Positions 35,484 through 44,720 of a DNA stretch of 64,000 bases are shown here, in pieces. The first letter of the stretch is position 1, and each line of letters begins with the position of its first letter. A program made the translations under genes and the position numbers. The notes under the pieces were generated by a model. It saw only the letters and a program-made list of their open reading frames with translations, searched no databases and was not told where the DNA came from. The stretch is from Roseburia intestinalis L1-82. GTDB lineage: Bacteria; Bacillota; Clostridia; Lachnospirales; Lachnospiraceae. The stretch spans positions 2,550,001 through 2,614,000 of the forward strand of contig NZ_LR027880.1 in NCBI RefSeq assembly GCF_900537995.1. Reading direction: 5' to 3'.

Positions 35484-36788
35484 TCATCCGCCGTAGCCGC
35501 CAAATACTCTCGGTAACAGAAGGCTTACTTCCGGAATGAATGTAAGTAACATTAATACAATGATCATACAGATATAGAATGGAAGTGTTGCCTTTACGAC
35601 ACGTTCCATTTTTACACCGCTGACTGCGGAACCGATAAATAATACGGATCCAACCGGTGGTGTCAAAAGACCGATACCACAGTTTAATACCATAATGATA
35701 CCGAACTGTACCGGATCAATGCCGATTGATGTTGCGATCGGAAGTAAGATCGGTGTTGCGATCAGGATAATCGGTGCCATATCCATGATACAGCCAAGGA
35801 ACAGAAGAATCAAGTCAATTAAAAGTGCAATCACGATCGGGTTTGTTGAAAATCCTACGATCGCATTTGCTACCATATCCGGTACATGTAATGTGGTAAG
35901 GCAGTAACCGAAAATACTCGAAGTAGAAATCAGGATCAATACGATCGATAAGGTATCGATACACTGTTCTAAACATTTCCATACACCTTTCCAGTCAAGT
36001 CCTTTGTAAATATATACACTGACAATCAGGCTGTAAAATACAGCGATTGCTGCGGACTCTGTTGCGGTGAACCATCCGGCAACTACACCGATAACTACGA
36101 TAACAACCGCTGCAAGTGCCCAGATAGAAATACCAATCTGTTTCAATAATCCCTTAAAGCTGAACTTATCTCCCTTTGGATAATGTTTCTTCTTTGAGAT
36201 AATGTAAGAACCTACCATCAGGGAAACTGCAAGTAAAGCACCCGGCAGATATCCTGCAAGGAATAAACTTCCTACGGAAATACCACCTGCTGACATTGCA
36301 TAGATAACCATGTTGTGGCTTGGCGGAACCAAAAGTCCCTCACAGGAAGAAGTAATGGTAACTGCGGTAGAAAAATCATCATCATATCCCTGATCTACCA
36401 TCATTGGGATCATGATACTTCCGATAGAAGCAGTATCAGCAGATGCAGAACCGGAAATTCCACCGAAAAAATAAGATGCTACGATATTTACCATTGCCAT
36501 ACCACCAGTCATCCATCCGACGCAGGCATTGGCAAGTGCAATCAGTTTTTCTGAGATACCACCGGTGCCCATCAGTACACCCATCGTGATAAAGAATGGC
36601 ACTGCCATCAGACTGAAAGAACTGATTCCTTTTACCATCTGCTGACAGATCGTGGTAAGCGGCAATCCCTGTGTCAGTAAACAAAGTAATGATGACAATG
36701 CAACTGCATATGCAATCGGAAATCTAAGGAGTATCATTACTAAAAAGCTGATCAGCAATACTGCGATTGCAATTCCTTGTGCGCTCAT
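35484..36788 (-). CDS. dctM: TRAP transporter large permease DctM
   Basis: 434 residues with about 12 helices of the DctM/UbiI family: FLVMILLRFPIAYAVALSSL, TSSCEGLLVPPSHNMVIYAM, GIGLLTPPVGSVLFIGSAV. It carries out sodium-driven substrate import with DctQ and binding protein. The start ATG shares one base with the dctQ stop. PPS/PPVG loops are intact. Confidence 0.94.
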   Translation of the reverse strand: MSAQGIAIAVLLISFLVMILLRFPIAYAVALSSLLCLLTQGLPLTTICQQMVKGISSFSLMAVPFFITMGVLMGTGGISEKLIALANACVGWMTGGMAMVNIVASYFFGGISGSASADTASIGSIMIPMMVDQGYDDDFSTAVTITSSCEGLLVPPSHNMVIYAMSAGGISVGSLFLAGYLPGALLAVSLMVGSYIISKKKHYPKGDKFSFKGLLKQIGISIWALAAVVIVVIGVVAGWFTATESAAIAVFYSLIVSVYIYKGLDWKGVWKCLEQCIDTLSIVLILISTSSIFGYCLTTLHVPDMVANAIVGFSTNPIVIALLIDLILLFLGCIMDMAPIILIATPILLPIATSIGIDPVQFGIIMVLNCGIGLLTPPVGSVLFIGSAVSGVKMERVVKATLPFYICMIIVLMLLTFIPEVSLLLPRVFGGYGG

Positions 36789-37309
36789 TATTTTTCCTCC
36801 TTTACAAAAATTCCTTTGATATGGTTATAAACTGCTTCAATCTCAAATACCACCATTGCAATTCCTGCAAGTGGGATTGGGAAATACATCCAGAATTTTG
36901 AAACACTTGGCATACTTACATAATTTCCTTTTGCACCGATCTGGACTGCATAGGAAAATCCTACTGTAATCATTACCACACCAAGGATTAATACTGCCAC
37001 ATCTGCTAAAATATCCAGTGCACGGATCACGGATTTTGGCAGATACTGGTCAAATGCCGTCATACGGATATGTGCATTTCTTCTGATTGCAAGTGCTGCG
37101 GACAATACTGCCATGTAGGACATCAGTGTCAGAACGACTTCCTCGCTCCATGCCGGATCCGGCACAAACGGAACGTATCTTCCGACAACGCAGACGCTTG
37201 TGATCACAAGATCTGCCGTCAGCAATAATTTACATATGAATAAAACGATCTTATATGTAATGTCATATGCCGGTTTTATTTTATCAACGGTCTGAAAAAA
37301 TTTTGGCAT
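36788..37309 (-). CDS. dctQ: TRAP transporter small permease DctQ
   Basis: 173 residues, four helices typical of DctQ (VLFICKLLLTADLVITSVCV, WSEEVVLTLMSYMAVLSAAL, LAIRRNAHIRMTAFD). It scaffolds DctM. Ribosome site GGAGGAAG. One-base coupling to dctM. Confidence 0.93.
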   Translation of the reverse strand: MPKFFQTVDKIKPAYDITYKIVLFICKLLLTADLVITSVCVVGRYVPFVPDPAWSEEVVLTLMSYMAVLSAALAIRRNAHIRMTAFDQYLPKSVIRALDILADVAVLILGVVMITVGFSYAVQIGAKGNYVSMPSVSKFWMYFPIPLAGIAMVVFEIEAVYNHIKGIFVKEEK

Positions 37310-37347
37310 AAACTCATCTTCCTCCTTTAAAAATAGCCATCTTTAGA

Positions 37348-37387
37348 AAAGGAGCACAGAGAGCAGGTATTCTCTCTGTGCTCCTTT
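37348..37387 (-). other. Perfect 16-bp hairpin between dctP and dctQ
   Basis: AAAGGAGCACAGAGAG (37348-37363) and CTCTCTGTGCTCCTTT (37372-37387), eight-base loop. Placed 15 bases after the dctP stop; followed on the minus strand by TCTAAAGATGG, not a T run, so it is more likely a 3' stabiliser or partial attenuator allowing excess binding protein than a full terminator. Confidence 0.8.
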
Positions 37388-37401
37388 GATACATCAGTCT
37401 T

Positions 37402-38538
37402 TTAGTTTGCCATATCAAGAATCTGCTGATATAACTCTTTGTTATCTTTTGTTGCCTCTTCGATCACATCTTTACATGCATCCTGCCATGGTGTGATATC
37501 CTCTACTTCAACAACGTTGCATCCATCTGCTTTTAACTCGTCTAAGATCTTGTTTTCTGTCTCCTCAGAGATCTTGCGGTTGTACTGGGAAGCGTACTCA
37601 CCAGCTTCTGTTAATACATCCTGCTGTTCCGGTGTTAATTTATCCCATGCCTCATCTGTGATAACTACCTGAATTGCTCCTAATGTATGTCCATCTAAGA
37701 TCAGGTTGTTTGCAACTTCCGGGAATGCATTTGCCTGATAGTTTGCGATCGGCTGCTCTGCTGCATCAACAACACCTGTCTGTAATGCGGAGTATAACTC
37801 ACCCATAGCAACAACGGTCGGGTTTGCTCCAAGTGCCTCAACCATGCCTGTCATGATCGGGTCATTTGATACACGGATCTTCATGCCTGCAAGATCTTCC
37901 ATTCCGGAAACCGGTTTTACGGTAAAGAAATGACGGAAACCTTCCTCTCCGTAGAACAGTCCGCGGATACCGCTTCCATTCTCATGCGGCTCAAGTAAAA
38001 ATTCCTGTGCCAGATCTGATGTAGCGAAATTCCAGAAATGATCTCTGTTTACGAATGTGAACGGTACAGATAAAAGACTGGATTTTTCTCCGCCGTAGCT
38101 TGTCAGTGCGAATGCAGAGATACGTGCCATATCGATCGTACCGCCGCCGCCAAGCATGGTATCTAAGACATCTGACTCAGCTCCTAATACACCGTTTGCC
38201 TGAATATCGATCGTGATGCTTCCGCCGGAAAGCTCTTCGACTTTGTCTTTGAAAGCGGTTGCTGTCTGTCCAACGATGGTTCCCTCTAACGGGTTAACCT
38301 CTGCATAAACCAGTGTGACCGCCGGTCCGACCGGTTCTGTTGCGCTGTCCCCTGAGGATGCTGCCTCAGTTGTTGTTTCTGCTTCTGCTGCATCTGATGT
38401 TGCGGACGCATTAGATGTTGATGCTGCATTTGTTGTTCCGCCGCTGTTTCCACCTGTATTTGGTGACTGTAAGCCACACGCTGTCATGGAAAATACCATT
38501 GCTGCACATACGATTGCGGATAAAACTTTTTTCTTCAT
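37402..38538 (-). CDS. dctP: TRAP transporter solute-binding lipoprotein DctP
   Basis: 378 residues: lipoprotein signal with Cys21 (FSMTACG), low-complexity Ser/Thr/Ala linker, then DctP fold (VEELSGGSITIDIQANGVLG, MKIRVSNDPIMTGMVEALGA, TGVVDAAEQPIANYQANAFP). The Arg in KIRVSND corresponds to the carboxylate-binding Arg of TRAP binding proteins. First gene of the operon; 236 bp upstream hold its promoter region, AT-rich, without a recognisable operator. It binds an organic acid, probably a uronate in this context. Confidence 0.93.
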   Translation of the reverse strand: MKKKVLSAIVCAAMVFSMTACGLQSPNTGGNSGGTTNAASTSNASATSDAAEAETTTEAASSGDSATEPVGPAVTLVYAEVNPLEGTIVGQTATAFKDKVEELSGGSITIDIQANGVLGAESDVLDTMLGGGGTIDMARISAFALTSYGGEKSSLLSVPFTFVNRDHFWNFATSDLAQEFLLEPHENGSGIRGLFYGEEGFRHFFTVKPVSGMEDLAGMKIRVSNDPIMTGMVEALGANPTVVAMGELYSALQTGVVDAAEQPIANYQANAFPEVANNLILDGHTLGAIQVVITDEAWDKLTPEQQDVLTEAGEYASQYNRKISEETENKILDELKADGCNVVEVEDITPWQDACKDVIEEATKDNKELYQQILDMAN

Positions 38539-38774
38539 AAGAAACCCTCCTGTAATTGGTTAATTTGTTTGCTGCGCTGCCCCTCTTTGCCGCTGCAACT
38601 TTATGATTTAATTATAGGCAGAATCTTGTACAAAGAAAACCGTATTATTTTTGTATTGTTAGCACATTCTTAACATTTTTTAGATTTTATTAATATTTTC
38701 TTGATATTTTTGTACAGTATGTAGATATTTTTTTGCTTTTTTATATGTGAAACTAAACAAAATCCTATACATCA

Positions 38775-39050
38775 TCATTTCTTCTCATCCAAAAGCATCA
38801 CACCCTCCGCCGGATTATGGTCGATTGCACCAGCTATCGGTGATGCAACACCTTTTGCCCAGTGCCATGCAAGCGCGATCTGCTGCATTTTCACACCGTG
38901 ACGTTCCGAAAGTTCATGCACTCTTGTGACGATAATCTGTCTGGATTGAAATATACCTTAGAGGCGCTTACAACTTTGTCACGGGCAATATTCTTTTTGA
39001 GCGCCTGTCCTGAATATTCCTCGCGCGTTCCTGCGGAATATCCGTTTGCC
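38775..39050 (-). pseudogene. Aldo/keto reductase remnant with internal deletion
   Basis: The minus strand first encodes ANGYSAGTREEYSGQALKKN then IARDKVVSASKVYFNP, the N-terminal part of an aldo/keto reductase, and then, in another frame, QIIVTRVHELSERHGVKMQQ and IALAWHWAKGVASPIAGAI up to a TGA at 38775, the C-terminal part. The middle of about 150 residues (catalytic Tyr/Lys/His region) is missing. The join near 38935 is a deletion with a frameshift. Confidence 0.75.
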
Positions 39051-39053
39051 GTA

Positions 39054-39818
39054 CTAAAAAAGCATTACCACAAGTCCTAAAATAACCAGTATCACACCCG
39101 TTGCACGGTTTAAGGTCTTCGGCGTTGCTTTGTTGGCAAAAACAGCCGCGATTCTCGCCCAGATCAGGGTAAATACAACACACAAAATCAATACGGTCCA
39201 GTCCGGTGCACCACCGATTGCAAAGTGCGAAGCCGCTCCGGTAAGTGCCGTAAAGGTCATGATAAACACACTCGTTCCAACGGCTGTCTTTAATTCATAT
39301 CCAAGCACAGAGGTCAGGATCAGAAGCATCATCATGCCGCCGCCCGCACCGACAAAACCACAGATAAATCCTATGAGGACACCGCATATAACAGACTGCA
39401 CTGCCCGCTTCTCCGCCGACACTCCCTGCATCGCCTCTTTTGTGGTCATGACCGGGCGCACGATAAATTTAATTCCTAAAAGGAATGTCATAAAGACTGA
39501 AAAGTTCCCCATGGCCGCAGATGGGACCAGACTTGACACATAGCTTCCAAAAACGGTAAATAAAAGTACGCTTACCATCATGATGATACCGTTTCGGATA
39601 TCGAGATTTTTATTTTTTCCGTATGTATACGCCGACACCGCACTTGCAAGAACGTCCGAGGATAATGCGATTCCCACCGCCATATACGGATCCATCCCTA
39701 GAAATGTGATCAGCATTGGACTGATGACCGCCGCGGCGCTCATTCCCGCAAAACCGGTTCCAAGCCCTGCCCCCATACCTGCAAAAAAAGTAACGATTAT
39801 TGTAAGTAACATGTTCAT
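39054..39818 (-). CDS. TauE/SafE-family anion exporter
   Basis: 254 residues, eight helices in two inverted repeats with GxGxGFxG-type Gly patterns (AGMGAGLGTGFAGMSAAAVI; GVLIGFICGFVGAGGGMMML). Family members export sulfite, sulfoacetate or other organosulfur anions. ATG 39818 lies one base after the MarR stop, so regulator and exporter form an operon, suggesting that the MarR protein senses the exported compound. Confidence 0.9.
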   Translation of the reverse strand: MNMLLTIIVTFFAGMGAGLGTGFAGMSAAAVISPMLITFLGMDPYMAVGIALSSDVLASAVSAYTYGKNKNLDIRNGIIMMVSVLLFTVFGSYVSSLVPSAAMGNFSVFMTFLLGIKFIVRPVMTTKEAMQGVSAEKRAVQSVICGVLIGFICGFVGAGGGMMMLLILTSVLGYELKTAVGTSVFIMTFTALTGAASHFAIGGAPDWTVLILCVVFTLIWARIAAVFANKATPKTLNRATGVILVILGLVVMLF

Positions 39819-39819
39819 G

Positions 39820-40257
39820 TCAGTGCTCCCCTTTCAGCATTTCATCCAGATTCTTTTCCATCTGGTTGAGGATCTCTGCCATCTTTTTCCGTTTCTCCTC
39901 ATCCACGCCAGACAGTATCTGTTCCACAAAATCCTGCTGCAGTTTTTTCCCGTTTTCGATCACAGGCTCTGCTTTTTTCGTGCAGATCAGCTCGACTTTT
40001 CTCCGATCACCCTCCACTGCTTTCCTCTCAAGGTATCCATCCCGCACCAACTTCTCAACATTGACAGAGACAAGGTTCGCCTTTATTTTCCGTACTTCCA
40101 CAATATCACTCGCCGTTTTATAATCCGGGTTATTTGCCAGAAACATCAGTATATCAAACGCAGTCTGTGGCAGTTTCAGTTCCCTGCAGAGTGTCTTGCA
40201 GGTTGCACTGTACGCCAGTGACATTTTGTGGGCAAATTCAATACTCATATTTATCAT
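39820..40257 (-). CDS. MarR-family regulator of the exporter
   Basis: 145 residues: winged helix (DYKTASDIVEVRKIKANLVS VNVEKLVRDGYLERK approximately 45-85), flanked by N- and C-terminal dimerisation helices. Ribosome site GGAGGCGG before ATG 40257. Probably represses its own promoter through the inverted repeat upstream. Ligand unknown. Confidence 0.88.
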   Translation of the reverse strand: MINMSIEFAHKMSLAYSATCKTLCRELKLPQTAFDILMFLANNPDYKTASDIVEVRKIKANLVSVNVEKLVRDGYLERKAVEGDRRKVELICTKKAEPVIENGKKLQQDFVEQILSGVDEEKRKKMAEILNQMEKNLDEMLKGEH

Positions 40258-40270
40258 GATCCGCCTCCAT

Positions 40271-40332
40271 TTACTTCTTTTTTGTATTGTTCATTTTTGA
40301 AGTAATTATATAGCATTTTTCCAAAATGTCAA
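40271..40332 (-). promoter_or_regulatory. Promoter and candidate operator of the marR-tauE operon
   Basis: -35 TTGACA (40332-40327), 16-bp spacer, -10 TATAAT (40310-40305). Just downstream lie TTACTTC (40271-40277) and GAAGTAA (40299-40305), an inverted repeat around the start site suited to a MarR dimer. Confidence 0.7.
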
Positions 40333-40349
40333 GACTGGATTTTTCTCTC

Positions 40350-40510
40350 TTAATCTTCCTCCCTTGTGATATTTCTCACCCAGATATACTTTTTATAATG
40401 CAGATAAACCGCCGGTATCTTCACGATCTCATCCAGATTGACAATGCAGTATACCACCATGACAGGGATTTTTAATGCAAGCGCTTCCAGAAATCCTTTG
40501 TGAGCAGCCG
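40350..40510 (-). pseudogene. MATE efflux transporter C-terminal remnant
   Basis: The minus strand encodes GFLEALALKIPVMVVYCIVN then LDEIVKIPAVYLHYKKYIWV and RNITREED, a MATE-family tail (DEiiK.P..Y.HYKKY.W..N), ending in TAA at 40350. Nothing of the preceding 400 residues is present; the frame above runs into the ABC gene end. Confidence 0.75.
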
Positions 40511-40533
40511 GTCTGCGGGAACAAACTACGTTT

Positions 40534-42207
40534 TCAGATTTGAATCACCCTGCCGGTCGTCGCATTCACCCTGTGCGAGATGGAGATCACCGTCCGGTTC
40601 TCACTTACCCGCATTAATGCCTGCAAAACTTCTTTTTCGGTCTGTGCATCCAGGTTTGCCGTGATCTCATCTAAAAGGAGCAGTTTCGGCTTTGCCGCCG
40701 CTGCACGGGCGATCGACAATAGCTGCCACTGTCCCTGTGAAAAGATTTCATCGGAACATGGCGTATCGTACCCGTTTTCCAGACTCATGATCGTATCCGA
40801 AAGCCCTGTCATCTGTGCCGCCGCACGGACATCCTCCATAGTGATCGACGGATCGTACAGCGTGATCTGCTCTTTTACCGTTCCCGGAACCATATGAAAA
40901 GCCTGCTCCACATAGCCAAAAAGATGCCGTTTCTCTGCATCCGGGATATCTTGTGCCGGAACTCCCTGTATCAGCACGCTGCCCTCCTTTGGCTCATAAA
41001 GTCCCAGCAGCAGCTTGAATATCGTACTTTTGCCTGCGCCGGTGCGACCGGAAAGTGTAACCTGTTCTCCTTCTTTTACCTGAAAACTGAGACCATTTAG
41101 CACATTTTGTTCTTCGTAGGCAAATGTCACATTCTGAAATTCCACAAATACGTTATCTTTCTTTTGTGTACTCTCTTTTCTGTAATCAGTCTTTTCCGGT
41201 AATTGTTCCAGACTGAAAAATTCATTGATCCTGTGCACGCCCGCCACAGCAGACTGTATGGTCTGGATCTCCATTCCAAGGCTCTCCACCGGGGAAAAGA
41301 TCTGCGAAATATAGTTCATGACAGCGACCGCCGTACCAGCCGACATTCCAAACAGACTTAATACATTCGCATTGCCGGAAGCCGAAAAAAGCATGACAAC
41401 CGCCACAACCACCGCATTCAGGATCAGAATGACTGGTGAATAGACTGCATCATAAAAATTTGTCTGCTCCATCGCCCGGTAGCTCTCGCCGATGCAGGTA
41501 TCATAACGCTCTGCCATATAGTTTTCTTTGCCGAGACTCCGGATCGTTCTGATGTTGTGAAGCGTCTGCGGAACATGGCCCAGGGCACGGCTGACAGCAC
41601 GGCGGTTTTCGATCTGCGCGGTCAGCATATTTTTCTGCACGATGCGCGTAAACCAGAACAGAAACGGCAGCAACACCAAAAGCACAATGGCAAGCCCCTT
41701 GTTCCGAAACCAGATGACGGCAAGAATACTGACGATCTTGCATGCATCGGAAAACATGCTGATAATGCCTGATGTAAACAGGTTTTCCACCGTATCAACA
41801 TCCCCGACGAACCGGGAAACCACTGACCCCGGCTCCTGATGTGTCAGTGCATCTGCCGTCAGATCCGTATATTTATCCATCAGGCTGCTTCGTAGTGCGT
41901 GCGTGATTTTCTGCCCGAACACAATCAGCAGTCCTTCCCTTGAACTTTCCAGTGCCCCCATGAGCAGTGTAAATCCAAAATATGCCAAGATCAGATAAAA
42001 TGATACCACATTTCCCGTCGTCATGGTATCTATAATAGTTCCAAGAATGAGCGGTGGAAGAAGCGCTGTCAGGATTGCACCGGCCACTGCACACACGATC
42101 CCGGCGGAAAGCCACTTCTGTTTTTTTATCGTCCGCCACATGACACTGCCTACATTTTTACTGCTATGCGTCCCGCTGTTCAATTTGCTGCACGTCCCGC
42201 TATGCAT
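40534..42207 (-). CDS. ABC exporter permease/ATPase (MarR-linked, second half)
   Basis: 557 residues: membrane domain (helices from about residue 33) and nucleotide-binding domain with Walker A GRTGAGKST, Walker B LLLLDEITA. The signature is atypical (FSQGQWQLLSIARA instead of LSGGQ), as in one half of heterodimeric exporters such as YheIH/BmrCD types. ATG 42207 overlaps the partner's stop by one base (TAATG); an internal ATG at 42141 (MWRTIKKQ) is the alternative. It pairs with the preceding gene as a drug or peptide exporter. Confidence 0.85.
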   Translation of the reverse strand: MHSGTCSKLNSGTHSSKNVGSVMWRTIKKQKWLSAGIVCAVAGAILTALLPPLILGTIIDTMTTGNVVSFYLILAYFGFTLLMGALESSREGLLIVFGQKITHALRSSLMDKYTDLTADALTHQEPGSVVSRFVGDVDTVENLFTSGIISMFSDACKIVSILAVIWFRNKGLAIVLLVLLPFLFWFTRIVQKNMLTAQIENRRAVSRALGHVPQTLHNIRTIRSLGKENYMAERYDTCIGESYRAMEQTNFYDAVYSPVILILNAVVVAVVMLFSASGNANVLSLFGMSAGTAVAVMNYISQIFSPVESLGMEIQTIQSAVAGVHRINEFFSLEQLPEKTDYRKESTQKKDNVFVEFQNVTFAYEEQNVLNGLSFQVKEGEQVTLSGRTGAGKSTIFKLLLGLYEPKEGSVLIQGVPAQDIPDAEKRHLFGYVEQAFHMVPGTVKEQITLYDPSITMEDVRAAAQMTGLSDTIMSLENGYDTPCSDEIFSQGQWQLLSIARAAAAKPKLLLLDEITANLDAQTEKEVLQALMRVSENRTVISISHRVNATTGRVIQI

Positions 42208-44036
42208 TATTCTGCACGCCCCCTTTCTTTTCTGCCTTGTTCTGTTTCAGCACATTTTCCTGCATTTACTTTCTCCGCCGTACTTCCCTTCGTCTGCTCC
42301 TCATAAAGTCTTGCATATTCCGGGTATTTTTCCATGATCTCCTCATGTGTGCCGACCGCCGCATGCCCATGCTCCATCCAGATCACCTGATCCATTTCCG
42401 GGAAAAGATAGAGTCTGTGGGATAACAGGATCACGATGCTGTCTGACGTCATCGCCTTTAAATTGGTATATACTTCCTGTTCCGTATTCCGGTCAAGTGC
42501 GGAGAAAGGATCATCTAAGATCAGCACCGGTCTTTTATGGCACAAAGTTCTCGCAAGTGCAAGACGCTTTGCCTGACCACCGGAAAGTCTGACTCCTCCA
42601 CTTCCCACAACCGTGTCAGGTCCCTGTTCCATCTCTGCAACTTCTCTATCAAAACATACTGCTTTCAAATAAGTTTCTGTATCCTCATTTTCTCCCATCA
42701 GAATATTGTTTTTTATACTGTCATCAAATAATTCCGGGTCGTGTCCTAAATAACCAATGGTTCCGGTCAACACACTATTTCCCATCTCGTTTAACTCTCT
42801 GCCTGCAAAACGGATACTTCCCTGATAAGGATATTCGCACAGAAATGTCTTTCCAAACGTAGACTTGCCGGACGCAACGGCACCGGTAACACCAATGATC
42901 TGTCCCGGTTTTGCAGAAAATGTGATATCCTCATAAATATCTGTCCCGCCCGGATATGCAAAACTCAAATGGGAAACCGTAAGCTCTGCCTGTTTTTGCA
43001 CTCTGCTTTCACTTTCATGTTCCACACATTTCATGAGGGGTTTGATCCTCTTCCAGGAAACCTGTGCCTTGTGAACTGCGTTAAAAAGTTTTGCCGCACT
43101 CGATGATTTTACCGAAAGTTTGGTAAAACAGGTAAGAAATGTGGTAAATGCCGCAACATCCCAGACTCTCCAGCCACTTCCAAGCACGTTTTTACTTCCA
43201 AAATATAAAATGAAAATGACACCCGCCATCGAGATGACACGGTAGATCGGCGGAAATGCCGCGCTCCATATATTCGCCCGCACCGCAGATTTTTCGTAAG
43301 CTGAAAGATTTTTCTCATACGCATCTTTTCGCTCCTGCTCGCATCCATAAACACGATAGGTGACCGCATTGGATGCCCGGTCTAAGGTGGCGGCACTTAA
43401 GATCCCGGACTGCTCCTTATAGGCTGCCCCGGTTCTCTGCACAATTCCTTTCATCTTCTCTGCCAGAAAATACGAAACCGGCGGGAACAGCATGCTTAAA
43501 AGCGCAAGTCTCCAGTCATAAAAGAGAAGCATTCCGGCATATGCAAGCAAAGCTACCCCTGTATCAAATATCTCCGTGGTAAATTTCCGCATGCCCTCCG
43601 CACAGTCATCCACATCCAGAATCGCTTTTGTCATGACATTTCCGGCGCCTTCCTCTTCCAGTTCTGCCCGGCTTTTATGCACAAGGCTGTCATACAGAAC
43701 ATGTTTCATGCGCCGGTTGACATTGTTTGCAAAACGTCTCACATAAAAACGCTTGATATATCTGGAACTCTGCACCACTGCGATTGCGATCACATAGGCT
43801 GCGACCAGTTTTCCCATATCAGGAAATCCTGCCCTGCCGCCAAGGATATCCACCAGACAGCCCGCCATTTTTCCCTCAAACCATGGTCCGGCAAGGAGTC
43901 CTAAATTGTAAATCAACCCGGAGACTGTCACCGCAAGAAGAACTTTCCACTCCATTTTAAAATAGGAAATCACATGGTCTGCCTCAAATTTTTGTTTTTC
44001 ACTTCCAGCATTTTTTCTGTCGTACTTATCACTCAT
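42207..44036 (-). CDS. ABC exporter permease/ATPase (MarR-linked, first half)
   Basis: 609 residues: exporter membrane domain and NBD with Walker A GAVASGKST, canonical signature RLSGGQAKRLALART and Walker B VLILDDPFSALD. The Asp in place of the catalytic Glu after Walker B (DDP) may make one ATP site slow, as usual for heterodimers. ATG 44036 overlaps the marR stop by eight bases. It carries a Gly/Lys/Glu-rich C-terminal tail. Confidence 0.86.
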   Translation of the reverse strand: MSDKYDRKNAGSEKQKFEADHVISYFKMEWKVLLAVTVSGLIYNLGLLAGPWFEGKMAGCLVDILGGRAGFPDMGKLVAAYVIAIAVVQSSRYIKRFYVRRFANNVNRRMKHVLYDSLVHKSRAELEEEGAGNVMTKAILDVDDCAEGMRKFTTEIFDTGVALLAYAGMLLFYDWRLALLSMLFPPVSYFLAEKMKGIVQRTGAAYKEQSGILSAATLDRASNAVTYRVYGCEQERKDAYEKNLSAYEKSAVRANIWSAAFPPIYRVISMAGVIFILYFGSKNVLGSGWRVWDVAAFTTFLTCFTKLSVKSSSAAKLFNAVHKAQVSWKRIKPLMKCVEHESESRVQKQAELTVSHLSFAYPGGTDIYEDITFSAKPGQIIGVTGAVASGKSTFGKTFLCEYPYQGSIRFAGRELNEMGNSVLTGTIGYLGHDPELFDDSIKNNILMGENEDTETYLKAVCFDREVAEMEQGPDTVVGSGGVRLSGGQAKRLALARTLCHKRPVLILDDPFSALDRNTEQEVYTNLKAMTSDSIVILLSHRLYLFPEMDQVIWMEHGHAAVGTHEEIMEKYPEYARLYEEQTKGSTAEKVNAGKCAETEQGRKERGRAE

Positions 44037-44529
44037 CTGACTCACCATCCATTTCCATCCTGTCGTCTGAACCGGACTGCACGAGTTTTGACACATCGCA
44101 AAACTCTGCCCGCCGCTGTTCCTTCGACCGCCAGTAAAGTTTATCTAACGTCTCAAGAAATGCCGCTTTTTCCTCCTTGGGCAGCTCCGCTAAAAGCCAC
44201 TCATAAAACACGCTCTCAATGGACGCCTTTGAATTTTTTAACTGTTCCGCTTTCTCTGTCGCATACAAAAGCTGGCTTCTTCCATCCTCCGGGTTCGGTT
44301 TCCGGTAAAGATATCCTTTGCTCTCTAAATTAGCCGCACGCCTTGCAGCAGCCCCTTTATCAATCTTTAACTGCTCTCTGACTTTCGCCTGTGTGACGCC
44401 GGGATTGTGCCGGATGAAATGGATAAAATCAAATTCTGCCGTTCCGATTCCTTCCTCTTTCATCATCTTTAATGTAAACTTGCCCGCTTCACGCGCGATC
44501 TTTGTGATTTTTCTTCCTGACTCGTCCAT
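44029..44529 (-). CDS. MarR-family regulator of the ABC exporter
   Basis: 166 residues with a winged helix (PGVTQAKVREQLKIDKGAAA RRAANLESKGYLYRKPNPED), C-terminal helices and an acidic tail. ATG 44529 is chosen because AGGAGTGGAG precedes it; the frame from 44586 has none. First gene of the operon; likely represses it through the palindrome at the promoter, as MarR regulators beside efflux pumps do. Confidence 0.87.
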   Translation of the reverse strand: MDESGRKITKIAREAGKFTLKMMKEEGIGTAEFDFIHFIRHNPGVTQAKVREQLKIDKGAAARRAANLESKGYLYRKPNPEDGRSQLLYATEKAEQLKNSKASIESVFYEWLLAELPKEEKAAFLETLDKLYWRSKEQRRAEFCDVSKLVQSGSDDRMEMDGESDE

Positions 44530-44594
44530 TGCGATCTCCACTCCTAACCAACTCTGAAAATTAAAATCTAACTTATGACTTTCCAATTAGCATA

Positions 44595-44653
44595 CAAAAA
44601 ATAGATGTACCTGCATCTAACCAGATGATAGTACATCTATTTTTGTGTGTCAA
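44595..44653 (-). promoter_or_regulatory. Promoter and nested palindromic operator of the MarR-ABC operon
   Basis: -35 TTGACA (44653-44648), 17-bp spacer, -10 TATCAT (44630-44625). An outer inverted repeat AAAAATAGATGTAC (44597-44610) with GTACATCTATTTTT (44631-44644) and an inner CATCT/AGATG pair surround the -10, giving two or four half-sites. Confidence 0.7.
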
Positions 44654-44720
44654 TTTATCTTTTTCTTACTTTGCTCAGGAAAAAACTTTTTCCTGATTTG
44701 ATTCATCAATGAAATCTTTC

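Noticed and set aside
38747..39080. Short plus-strand frames in the gap before tauE
   Set aside because: They mirror the aldo/keto reductase remnant on the minus strand.
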